A stretch of 64,000 bases of DNA from Deltaproteobacteria bacterium (GTDB lineage Bacteria > Myxococcota_A > UBA9042). Below, piece after piece: positions 51,603-58,765 of this stretch (position 1 is its first letter; each line of letters starts with the position of its first letter). The stretch lies in contig JACKFC010000003.1 of the NCBI GenBank assembly GCA_020632665.1, positions 1-64,000 on the forward strand, given 5' to 3'. The notes under the pieces were generated by a model. It saw only the letters and a program-made list of their open reading frames with translations, was not told the DNA's origin and made no database searches. Position numbers and translations under genes: made by a program.

Positions 51603-52451
51603 ATGTCCCTTCGACCCTTCCTGACCATCGCCCGTCACACCGGCGCCGCTTTCGCCGTGGTCATGGCCGGCACGCTCGCCCTTCCGGCGGTCAGCGTCGC
51701 CAAGCCGACCCACGAAGAAGCGATGAAGATGAAGAATCCCGGCGAGTCGGACGACGCCGCTGCCAACCGGTTGAACGACGAGGGCAAGGCCCTGGTGCGG
51801 AAGAAGAGCTACGTCGAGGCGCTCGCCAAGTTCCAGGCCGCGCTCGAGCTCTTTCCGCTCGCCAACGCCATCTTCAACGTCAGCCTGATGCACTACACCC
51901 TCGGTGAGCTCGAGCAGGCCTTCCCCTACCTCGAGCAGACCCTGCGCGCCCCGCTCACCACCGAGCAGCGCGATCTGGTGCTCAAGTACCGCGCCGATGT
52001 CCTGGAGAAGCTGAAGAATTCGCACAAAGATATCCTCGTCCAGTCGAACCCCCCGGGTGCAGCCGTGCAGGTCAACGGCGTCGCCATGCCCTACGCGGCG
52101 CCGACCCGCGTGCTCGTCCCCTACGGCACGGCCGACCTGACATTCTCCTACCCCGGCTTCGAGTCGAAGAGCGTCGTGATCCAGTCCTCGCCGACGAATC
52201 CGCCGAAGGACGTCGCGGCGCGGCTCAAGCGCGAAGACCCCATGGCCGCGGTCATGGTCCGCTGCCCGCGCGGCTCCGATGTCTTCATCGACGGTACGAT
52301 GAAGGGCTTCGACGTCGTCCGCGACCGGCTCTTGGCCGGCGCGCATACGGTCCGCTGCGGCAAGGGCGCGGAGAACGAGGCGTTCGAGCGCCCGGTCTTC
52401 GTGCAGCTCAACAAGCCGAACAACTTCGACTTCAGCGGCATCAAGAAGTAG
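51603..52451 (+). CDS. Secreted TPR/PEGA-type protein
   Basis: The protein has 282 residues with a signal peptide (AAFAVVMAGTLALPAVSVA). A TPR-like pair (RLNDEGKALVRKKSYVEALA... and IFNVSLMHYTLGELEQAF) spans about residues 55-125. PEGA-like beta domains follow (ILVQSNPPGAAVQVNGVAM near 143, and VMVRCPRGSDVFIDGTMKG near 218). Such proteins are common periplasmic or surface components in myxobacteria; the role is unknown. A strong terminator follows the stop. Confidence 0.8.
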   Translation: MSLRPFLTIARHTGAAFAVVMAGTLALPAVSVAKPTHEEAMKMKNPGESDDAAANRLNDEGKALVRKKSYVEALAKFQAALELFPLANAIFNVSLMHYTLGELEQAFPYLEQTLRAPLTTEQRDLVLKYRADVLEKLKNSHKDILVQSNPPGAAVQVNGVAMPYAAPTRVLVPYGTADLTFSYPGFESKSVVIQSSPTNPPKDVAARLKREDPMAAVMVRCPRGSDVFIDGTMKGFDVVRDRLLAGAHTVRCGKGAENEAFERPVFVQLNKPNNFDFSGIKK

Positions 52452-52478
52452 TCGCTTCGTCGGACGTTGCAGAGACGG

Positions 52479-52517
52479 AGAGGGCCGCGGTGCTGACCGC
52501 GGCCCTCTCTGCGTTTT
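52479..52517 (+). terminator. Rho-independent terminator
   Basis: A 13-bp perfect stem (52479-52491 with 52496-52508), loop GCTG, is followed by CTGCGTTTT. It lies 27 bases after the stop of the TPR/PEGA gene. Confidence 0.85.
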
Positions 52518-52537
52518 GGCCTTGATTCGCCGTCGGA

Positions 52538-52558
52538 GCGCTTTGGATCAGCGCACGC
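52538..52558. repeat. 21-base direct repeat, copy 1
   Basis: This copy is identical to 52638-52658, exactly 100 bases away. The sequence contains its own 5-bp stem (GCGCT...AGCGC) around TTGGATC. Confidence 0.9.
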
Positions 52559-52624
52559 GCGCAGAGGCGTGTCCTGTCCGCTCTTGTCCTGGGCAGGGAT
52601 GGGTTGGTCGGGCGTTGTTGCTCT

Positions 52625-52673
52625 ACTGACGGTGGGGGCGCTTTGGATCAGCGCACGCCCTCGGACCGTCAGT
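52625..52673. terminator. Long hairpin at the end of the OmpA gene
   Basis: A 9-bp outer stem (ACTGACGGT 52625-52633 with ACCGTCAGT 52665-52673) and a 5-bp inner stem (52636-52640 with 52656-52660) enclose repeat copy 2. The right arm includes the OmpA stop codon. There is no T-run on either side, so termination is only possible. Confidence 0.4.
52638..52658. repeat. 21-base direct repeat, copy 2
   Basis: This is the second exact copy of the repeat at 52538-52558. It forms the apex of the hairpin at 52625-52673. Confidence 0.9.
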
Positions 52674-53775
52674 CTTGCAGGAAGTTGAACTCGACGCGGC
52701 GGTTCTTCGCCCAGGCGGCCTTGTTGTGTGCCGGGTCGAGCGGGCGCTCTTCGCCGAAGCCGATGGGCAGCAGGCGGCTCGCCGCGATGCCGCGGTCGAC
52801 CAGGCCCTTCACCACCGATTCGGCGCGCTGCTGGCTCAGGCGCTTGTTCTTCGCGTCGGAGCCGCGCTCGTCGGTGTGGCCCTCGATCTGGACCCGGACG
52901 TCGACGCGGCTCTTCAGCGCATCCGCACATTCGTCGAGGATCTGGAAGCTCACCGCGCCGATGATCTTGGCCGAGTTCGTCTTGAAGTTGATCTGCTTCT
53001 TGAAGACGATGCGGTCCTTCTCGACGACGATATTCTTGTACTCCTTCGGCTTCGGCGGCGGCTCTTCCTTCTTCTGGTCGGGGCAGCCGTCGGTATCGTC
53101 CAAGCCGTTGTAGACCTCGGGCTTGTCCGGACATTTGTCGGCGACCACCGGGTAGTCGAGGATGCCGTCGCCGTCGTTGTCGAAGTCCGGGCAGCCGTCG
53201 CCATCGGCGAAGCCGTCCTTGTCTTCCGGCACGTTCGGGCAAGCGTCGCGCTCGTCCGGAATGCCGTCACGGTCGTTGTCCGGCTCGGGGCAGCCGTCCT
53301 CGTCGAGGAAGCCGTCCTTGTCCTCGGCGGCCTCGGGACAGCGGTCCTTGTTGTCGTGCAAGCCGTCGCCGTCGCGGTCGTATTCGGGGCAGCCGTCGTC
53401 GTCCTCGTCCGAGTCGAAGTCCTCCGGCTCGTCCGGACATTTGTCGACGGCATCGCAGAACGAGTCGCCGTCGCGGTCGGGGCAGCAGCCCTTCTTGTCC
53501 TTGACGGCGAAGACCTTGGCGGTGTTGGTCCGCGCGGTCTTGATGTGCTCCCACGCCGAGATGGTGTCGCCACGCGCCGACTCGATGCGGGCGAAGTCGA
53601 TGTGGGCCTCGGCGAGCGCCAGCGCTTCCGGCGCGCAGTAGTAGGCCTGGACCTTGGCCGCGCGGACGATCTCGCTCATGCGCGTCGTCTCTTCCTCGAC
53701 CTTCTTGCCCGAGATGCACCCAGACGCGAGCAGCGCCACAGCCAGCAGGACGGCGGTCGATCCCTTGCGGATCAT
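52669..53775 (-). CDS. OmpA-family lipoprotein with thrombospondin type-3 repeats
   Basis: The protein has 368 residues with a lipoprotein signal (LLASGC). A helical N-terminal region (about 30-90) precedes a run of calcium-binding type-3 repeats (DRDGDGLHDNKDRCPEA, DNDRDGIPDERDACPN and similar, about 95-230). The C-terminal OmpA domain (about 245-368) carries the peptidoglycan-binding signature EGHTDERGSDAKNKRLSQQRA. It would tether the outer membrane to the cell wall. The ATG at 53775 follows GGGAGGTGG and overlaps the upstream DUF4398 gene stop (ATGA). Confidence 0.93.
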   Translation of the reverse strand: MIRKGSTAVLLAVALLASGCISGKKVEEETTRMSEIVRAAKVQAYYCAPEALALAEAHIDFARIESARGDTISAWEHIKTARTNTAKVFAVKDKKGCCPDRDGDSFCDAVDKCPDEPEDFDSDEDDDGCPEYDRDGDGLHDNKDRCPEAAEDKDGFLDEDGCPEPDNDRDGIPDERDACPNVPEDKDGFADGDGCPDFDNDGDGILDYPVVADKCPDKPEVYNGLDDTDGCPDQKKEEPPPKPKEYKNIVVEKDRIVFKKQINFKTNSAKIIGAVSFQILDECADALKSRVDVRVQIEGHTDERGSDAKNKRLSQQRAESVVKGLVDRGIAASRLLPIGFGEERPLDPAHNKAAWAKNRRVEFNFLQD

Positions 53776-54167
53776 TGTCCACCTCCCTCGGCCTTGTCCG
53801 TGTCGGCTTTGCGGCCACCGAACTTCTGGTCGCGCTTCTCACGCTCGGCAGCGAGGCGGGCGACGTCGATCGCCTTCTCCGACATGGTCCGGCTCTGGCG
53901 GGCGAAATTCGAGGCCGACTCGTATTGGCCGTAGCCTTCGAGCTCCTTGGCCTTCTCGAGCAGCGCCCGGGCCTTGGTGTACTCGTACGGCGCGCGGCGC
54001 TTGGCATGCAGCGTCTCGGCCTCTTCGAGGTCACGCGAGGCGTCGCTGATCGTCGACGCCGTCGAGACCGGGCCGCAGCCCGTCGACAGCAAGACAGCGC
54101 CCAGCAGCAGGCCCATCGACCGGCGTGCCACAGCGCCCCCTTTCATCCAGCTCGACCGTGCAGCCAT
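53772..54167 (-). CDS. DUF4398-type lipoprotein
   Basis: The protein has about 131 residues with a lipobox LLSTGC. After the lipidated Cys it is one long helical region (ISDASRDLEEAETLHAKRR, KARALLEKAKELEGYGQYE), the pattern of DUF4398 proteins. It ends with a Lys/Asp/Gly-rich tail. Start ATG 54167 (after GAGGA) is preferred to ATG 54146. It is coupled to the OmpA gene downstream; both N-terminal regions are of the helical type, suggesting that they work together in the envelope. Confidence 0.8.
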   Translation of the reverse strand: MAARSSWMKGGAVARRSMGLLLGAVLLSTGCGPVSTASTISDASRDLEEAETLHAKRRAPYEYTKARALLEKAKELEGYGQYESASNFARQSRTMSEKAIDVARLAAEREKRDQKFGGRKADTDKAEGGGQ

Positions 54168-54226
54168 CGCATCCTCACGAAACGCTCGCAGCGTCGCGGT
54201 ACTGTCGCCGCCCGGGGAGGGGGGTG

Positions 54227-55015
54227 TCAAGCGTGGTCGCTGTCCCGGACCGGCTTCGGCGAGCGTCCAATCATGGGCCAGACCAGACCGTATTTCGACA
54301 CCGCGTAGGCGGCGCGGAACGCGTCCTTCAGCCCGATCTTCTTGCCTTCGGCGTAGGTGCGACCGTTGTAGGAGATCGGCACTTCCCAGACCCGCACGCC
54401 CATCTGCGCGATCTTCGCGGTGATCTCGGGTTCGATGCCGAAGCGGCTCTCCTCGAGCTCAATCGCCTGGATCACCTCGCGACGGAAGACCTTGTAGCAG
54501 GTCTCCATATCCGTGAGGTTGAGGTCGGTCACCACGTTCGACATCGTCGTCAGCATCCTATTGCCGAGCGAATGCCAGAAGTAGAGGACGCGGTGCGACT
54601 CTCCGGCGAAGCGCGAGCCGAAGACGACGTCGGCCTTGCCCTCGAGGATCGGCTCGACCAAGCGGCCGTACTCGCTCGGGTCGTATTCGAGATCGGCGTC
54701 CTGGACCAGGACGATATCGCCCGTCGCGGCCTGGAAGCCGCGTTGCAGCGCCGCGCCCTTGCCCTGGTTCTTCTCCTGCAACAGGACCCGAATCTGCGGG
54801 TGCGCCGCAGCCAGGCGCGCCAGCGCGTCGCGGGTGCCGTCCTTACTGCCGTCGTCGACGATGACCAACTCGATGTCGAAGGGCTGCGCCAGCACCTGCC
54901 CGACGATGATGTCGATCGTCTTGATCTCGTTGTAGCAGGGCATCACGACCGTGAGCTTGCAGTCCGTCGTCGTCGGCTTGCTCGCGCTCGAATGTCCTCG
55001 CTTGGCCGTCGCCAT
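54227..55015 (-). CDS. Family 2 glycosyltransferase (dolichol/polyprenol-phosphate hexose synthase-like)
   Basis: The protein has 262 residues. GT-A fold motifs: TVVMPCYNEIKTID, VIVDDGSKDGT, GKGAALQRGF and metal-binding VQDADLEYDP. Later blocks FGSRFAG and DMETCYKVFRREV are typical of DPM1-like enzymes that charge a polyprenyl phosphate with mannose or glucose. There is no C-terminal membrane domain. The ATG at 55015 follows GGAGGG; an in-frame ATG lies at 55027. The gene is 59 bases upstream of the DUF4398 gene on the same strand. Confidence 0.9.
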   Translation of the reverse strand: MATAKRGHSSASKPTTTDCKLTVVMPCYNEIKTIDIIVGQVLAQPFDIELVIVDDGSKDGTRDALARLAAAHPQIRVLLQEKNQGKGAALQRGFQAATGDIVLVQDADLEYDPSEYGRLVEPILEGKADVVFGSRFAGESHRVLYFWHSLGNRMLTTMSNVVTDLNLTDMETCYKVFRREVIQAIELEESRFGIEPEITAKIAQMGVRVWEVPISYNGRTYAEGKKIGLKDAFRAAYAVSKYGLVWPMIGRSPKPVRDSDHA

Positions 55016-55119
55016 GCATCCCTCCACTCGGATTCGTGTCGCCGCGGGCTTCGCAGCGCGCGGGATGATAGAGGTGTCGATCCGAGGGAATCAATCCCCG
55101 GCGTCGGTCGGCTCGATCG

Positions 55120-56502
55120 TCAGGGTGCCGTCTCGAAGCGCCAGCGCAGGGTATCGCTGCCCGAGGCCCCGGCGATCTCCAGCCAAACTTCGTAGACCGT
55201 GCCGCCCGCCAGGGGCTCCTCGGCGTAGAGCGCGACCGAGCGGGCGTCGAATTTCGCCAGCTCCGGGTCGTTCTTCGTGCTCAAGAAGACGTGCGGCAGC
55301 GACGTCGCCGCTGGCCCCGACGCTCCAACCGCCGCGATTCCGTGCTCCTGCACCGTGCTGCCCGCTGGCAGCCGGGCGGTGACGATCGGACCCGACGGAT
55401 AGCCCGACGTCGGCGGTGGTGGCTGCGGGCTCTCGTTGCCGCTCCAGCCCTTGGGCACACCCGTTTGCCCCGGGAAGGGCCAGACGACGATCGGGTCGTT
55501 CGCCGCCTTGCCCGCACCGAAGACCATCACCTCGGTCCGCGCCTTGCCGACTGCCGCTGCGCCGTAGCCGACGTCGACGCTGCCCGGGTCGATCAGCGGC
55601 AGGCGGTGGTAGAGCGTCTCCATCCAGCCGGTGATGGCCCCCGAGGCGCTGCCGGTGAAGGCCATGACCTCCGACGAAGGCGTGCCGCCGTAGCCGGCCG
55701 CAGCCATCCGCGCGGCGAAGTTGTTGCCGGTGAAGCCGGCGCCGAAGCTGGCGTCCTCGGCATGCGGCGAGAGGCCTGCCGCGGCGTAGGCAGCGGCGTG
55801 GTCGACGTAGAACACGGCGTGCGCTTGGGCCGCCTGCGCCGCCGCAGCGTCGAGCCGAATCGGCGCCACGCCCACCGTGGCGCGGATCTCCTCGAGGATC
55901 GCCACGGCCGCGCGCTGAACGTCGTCCACGCCGGCGATTTGCCCGCGATCCGGCATCGCACCGACCCGCGACGGGCCGGGATGGACCGAGCCGAGCGAGG
56001 CGCCTCCCCAATCGACGCTGCCGAGCCCACCGCCACCGACGACTCCACCGTCGAGCGACCCACCGTCGACGCCAGCGGCAGGCGCCTGCCAACTCGCCGT
56101 CCACGCCGTGACGACGACACAGCATTCCGCGCCATCGTCGAGGCGCAGGCTCCCCGACGCTTGCTCGGCGCCGTGGAATTGCCCTTCGACCCTGGCCACT
56201 TCGTCGGCCGCGCTGAACGCGACGACGCCGTCGACCGAGCTCAGCGTGCGCGCCGGATAGGTCGCGCTACAGCCGTCGTCGCCGGTGCACGTCGCCGCAG
56301 CGACCTGGATCGCCGCGACCTTGCCGCCCACGACGATGAACGAGAGCTCGGCGCCGGACCAGTTGCCGTCCCGGGTCGCGGGCGTCGCGTCGCCAGTGGC
56401 GCCCGCGCTGCCGCCGCTACAACCGGCCGTGATCAGCCCCGCGAGCAGGACGAAATGCGCTGCGCATGCGGCCGAGCAGCGTCGAACGGGGTACGTCGGC
56501 AT
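55120..56502 (-). CDS. CAP/SCP-domain lipoprotein
   Basis: The protein has 460 residues with lipobox ITAGC. The N-terminal ~130 residues are a beta-rich region with several Cys. A Gly/Ser-rich linker precedes a CAP (cysteine-rich secretory, SCP) domain (about residues 205-330), recognisable from AVAILEEIRATVG, AHAVFYVDHAAAY, SPHAEDASFGAGF and WMETLYHRLPLI. A C-terminal beta domain follows (VYEVWLEIAGASGSDTLRW). The function is unknown. The ATG at 56502 follows CAGGAGGCGAG. It is the upstream neighbour of the GT2 gene, 104 bases apart. Confidence 0.82.
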   Translation of the reverse strand: MPTYPVRRCSAACAAHFVLLAGLITAGCSGGSAGATGDATPATRDGNWSGAELSFIVVGGKVAAIQVAAATCTGDDGCSATYPARTLSSVDGVVAFSAADEVARVEGQFHGAEQASGSLRLDDGAECCVVVTAWTASWQAPAAGVDGGSLDGGVVGGGGLGSVDWGGASLGSVHPGPSRVGAMPDRGQIAGVDDVQRAAVAILEEIRATVGVAPIRLDAAAAQAAQAHAVFYVDHAAAYAAAGLSPHAEDASFGAGFTGNNFAARMAAAGYGGTPSSEVMAFTGSASGAITGWMETLYHRLPLIDPGSVDVGYGAAAVGKARTEVMVFGAGKAANDPIVVWPFPGQTGVPKGWSGNESPQPPPPTSGYPSGPIVTARLPAGSTVQEHGIAAVGASGPAATSLPHVFLSTKNDPELAKFDARSVALYAEEPLAGGTVYEVWLEIAGASGSDTLRWRFETAP

Positions 56503-56670
56503 CTCGCCTCCTGCCGGGGTCAGCCCGGCGCGGAGGGAACGATGCCATCCCTGGCGGGCTGCGTCAGCCTGTCGCTTGCCGCTGGGGGTCTTGAAGGAGT
56601 CGTCGGCGTGCGCGACGATGCGCCCGATCCACTGGCGCTCGGCGCCGGGAGTCCGCCCTTGATCGCTCGC

Positions 56671-57216
56671 ATGCAACACTTCGCCGCCTTCGCCATCCCG
56701 CTCGCGCTGGCCCTGTCCGGCTGCGAGAAACCGGTGGAAGATCGTGAGCGTGCGGCCGCGTTGCAGCAGACCCAGGCGGCGATCGGGGCCTATAGTCAAG
56801 CCTCGCAGGCCGCCAACAGCCTGCACTCCGAGGTGATCGGCGCCTTCGTCAAGGCGAACCAGAGCCCGTCGTTGCCGGATTATCGCGACGCGATGAAGCG
56901 TGACGTCCTGCCCGCGATGGATCGCTTCATCGAGCGGCTGCAGGCGATGCCGGCCGGCACCCCCGATTTGGAGCAGATCCACGGCGGGTTGCTCTCGGCC
57001 TACAAAGACGCCCGGTCCGAGCTCGCCGCCTACGCCGAGTCGCTCGAGACCGCGAAGGACCTCGCCCGATTCGGCCCGATCCGCGAGCGCCTGCAGCAGC
57101 GGGTCGCCGCCTACCGCAGCGACCTCGACGCCTATTACCGCCGCCACAACCGCCAACTTCGGCTCGAGGCCGGCGCTGCTGGCGCGCCCGGAGCGGCGAC
57201 GCCGACCGCGCCATGA
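56671..57216 (+). CDS. Helical lipoprotein
   Basis: The protein has 181 residues with a lipoprotein signal ending ALALSGC. The mature part is almost entirely helical (AAALQQTQAAIGAYSQASQA, IRERLQQRVAAYRSDLDAYY) with an Ala/Gly/Pro tail. I recognise no family. The ATG at 56671 is used; a TTG at 56659 with GGGAG seven bases upstream would add four residues. Its stop overlaps the next lipoprotein start (ATGA). Confidence 0.7.
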   Translation: MQHFAAFAIPLALALSGCEKPVEDRERAAALQQTQAAIGAYSQASQAANSLHSEVIGAFVKANQSPSLPDYRDAMKRDVLPAMDRFIERLQAMPAGTPDLEQIHGGLLSAYKDARSELAAYAESLETAKDLARFGPIRERLQQRVAAYRSDLDAYYRRHNRQLRLEAGAAGAPGAATPTAP

Positions 57217-57683
57217 TCGGGCGGGCGGCGCGGACGTTCGTCGCCGTCGGCCTGCTCACGCTGCTGCTCGGCTGCAGCGCCCCGCGCGCGCCGTCTTCAC
57301 CGAAATACGCCGTCAAGGACGGGCTCGAGGCCGCGCTGGCCCAGCTGCCCGCCGACGCGCCACTCACGCTGCGCTACAACCCGGCACCGTGTGACTGCCC
57401 GGCCTTCGAACTGCAGCTCGGTACCGGCTGGCTGCGCGCCGAGCTGGTCGCTGCAAGCACGGCGGTGCGGCTGGCCGAGCTCGTCGCTTGGCTGGCGCAA
57501 CAGCCCGCGGCGCAGTGGCCGATCGCGGTAAAGGTGCGCGGCTCGGCCGAGCGCGAGTTGCTGCGCACGACCCAGGGCATCTATGCGGTTCGGGTCGAAG
57601 TCGCGGCAGTGATCACGCCGCAGCCGCCGGCTCCCGCGCCGGCCGCCGAGCCCACCGCCGAGCCCGAGACACCGAATCCTTGA
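57213..57683 (+). CDS. Small lipoprotein
   Basis: The protein has 156 residues with lipobox LLLGC and a mature alpha/beta region of about 110 residues that includes two close Cys (PAPCDCPAFELQLGTGWL). It ends in a Pro/Ala/Glu tail. No family was recognised. It is translationally coupled to the upstream helical lipoprotein gene. Confidence 0.7.
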   Translation: MIGRAARTFVAVGLLTLLLGCSAPRAPSSPKYAVKDGLEAALAQLPADAPLTLRYNPAPCDCPAFELQLGTGWLRAELVAASTAVRLAELVAWLAQQPAAQWPIAVKVRGSAERELLRTTQGIYAVRVEVAAVITPQPPAPAPAAEPTAEPETPNP

Positions 57684-57744
57684 CGCGATCGATCCGTTGC
57701 CGACCATGGGCGAGGCGGATCTCCGTCCGTCCCGAGGAGGAGTC

Positions 57745-58725
57745 GTGAACAAAGTCATCGTCGCGTTGGCCATCACCGCCGCGCTCGTGCCGAGCCTGAC
57801 CACGTCCGCATGGGCGAAGAGCAGCAAGCCGAAGCCGCCGAGCATCGAGGTCCGCAAGGGCAAGGCGAAGATCGGGTCGGAAGTGGTCCGCAGCCGCACC
57901 GGCGAAGCCAATACCTACCACTCGACCTCGGCCAAGCTGCGCGACGCCGGCCGCTCGTTCACCCAGCGGGCCCACCTGATGCTCGACGCGAAGGGCGAGG
58001 TCGTGACCTACGATCGCTGGATCGACGTCAAGGGCGCGACCATCCGCATCCGCGCCTTCAACTACGAAGGCACCTGGAAGCTCGTGCTCTTCGGCCAGCC
58101 AGGCGAGAAGAACAAGGTCACCGACTTCAAGATCAAGGGCGCGCCGGTGATCTTCGACGAGCGCAGCCCGATGGTGAACGGCCTCGCCGCCGTGCTCGCC
58201 GGCAAGCGCGCCTCGGTCCCCTACATCCGGATCGACGACACCACCGCCGGCGAGGCCAAGGTCGAGCGCGAGGCGCTGGTCGACGCGTCCGGTACCCGCT
58301 ACGTGCGGACCCGCTTCGTCGCGCCGAAATTCCAGGTCGAGGTGATCCGCGACGGCGAAGGCAAGACGGTGTGGACGACAGGTCCGGGCGGCTACGCCGG
58401 CAAGAGCGGCGCGGTCGACCCCTCGCGCCTGCGGCCCGCCGGTGACGCCGGCGACGTCGCCGCGCCGCCGACCGAAAAGGGCGGCGACACGCCCCCAGCA
58501 CCGCCGAGCGACGATCCCGAAGGACGCGCCATCCCGCGGCCCGCCGGCGATGCCGCGGGCGACGACGAGGGTGCGACGGCTCCGGGCAAGGCTGTCCCGG
58601 GCAAGGCGGCCCCGAGCAAGAATGCCCCGGGCAAGGCGGCCCCGAGCAAGAATGCCCCGGGCAAGGCGGCCCCGAGCAAGACAGCCGGGCCGGGCGCCGA
58701 CGACGACGGCACCGAGAGCCCCTGA
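57745..58725 (+). CDS. Secreted protein with C-terminal Pro/Lys/Ala repeats
   Basis: The protein has 326 residues from a GTG at 57745 after GAGGAGGAG. It has a signal peptide (VIVALAITAALVPSLTTSAWA). Residues about 30-220 form a beta-rich domain (SEVVRSRTGEANTYHSTSA, VVTYDRWIDVKGATIRIRAF) of unknown family. The tail is low complexity and holds three 10-residue repeats of type NAPGKAAPSK. It is the third secreted gene in a row on this strand, 61 bases after the previous one. Confidence 0.7.
   Translation: MNKVIVALAITAALVPSLTTSAWAKSSKPKPPSIEVRKGKAKIGSEVVRSRTGEANTYHSTSAKLRDAGRSFTQRAHLMLDAKGEVVTYDRWIDVKGATIRIRAFNYEGTWKLVLFGQPGEKNKVTDFKIKGAPVIFDERSPMVNGLAAVLAGKRASVPYIRIDDTTAGEAKVEREALVDASGTRYVRTRFVAPKFQVEVIRDGEGKTVWTTGPGGYAGKSGAVDPSRLRPAGDAGDVAAPPTEKGGDTPPAPPSDDPEGRAIPRPAGDAAGDDEGATAPGKAVPGKAAPSKNAPGKAAPSKNAPGKAAPSKTAGPGADDDGTESP
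58591..58680 (+). repeat. Three tandem 30-base units
   Basis: Units at 58621-58650 and 58651-58680 are identical. The unit at 58591-58620 differs only at its first bases. They are in frame in the tail of the secreted protein gene. Confidence 0.95.
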
Positions 58726-58740
58726 TCCAACGGGAGTCGT

Positions 58741-58759
58741 GGCGGCGCTGGGCGCCGCC
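58741..58759. terminator. Hairpin between convergent genes
   Basis: An 8-bp perfect stem (GGCGGCGC with GCGCCGCC, loop TGG) lies between the stops at 58725 and 58766. There is no T-run. Confidence 0.4.
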
Positions 58760-58765
58760 CGGCGC

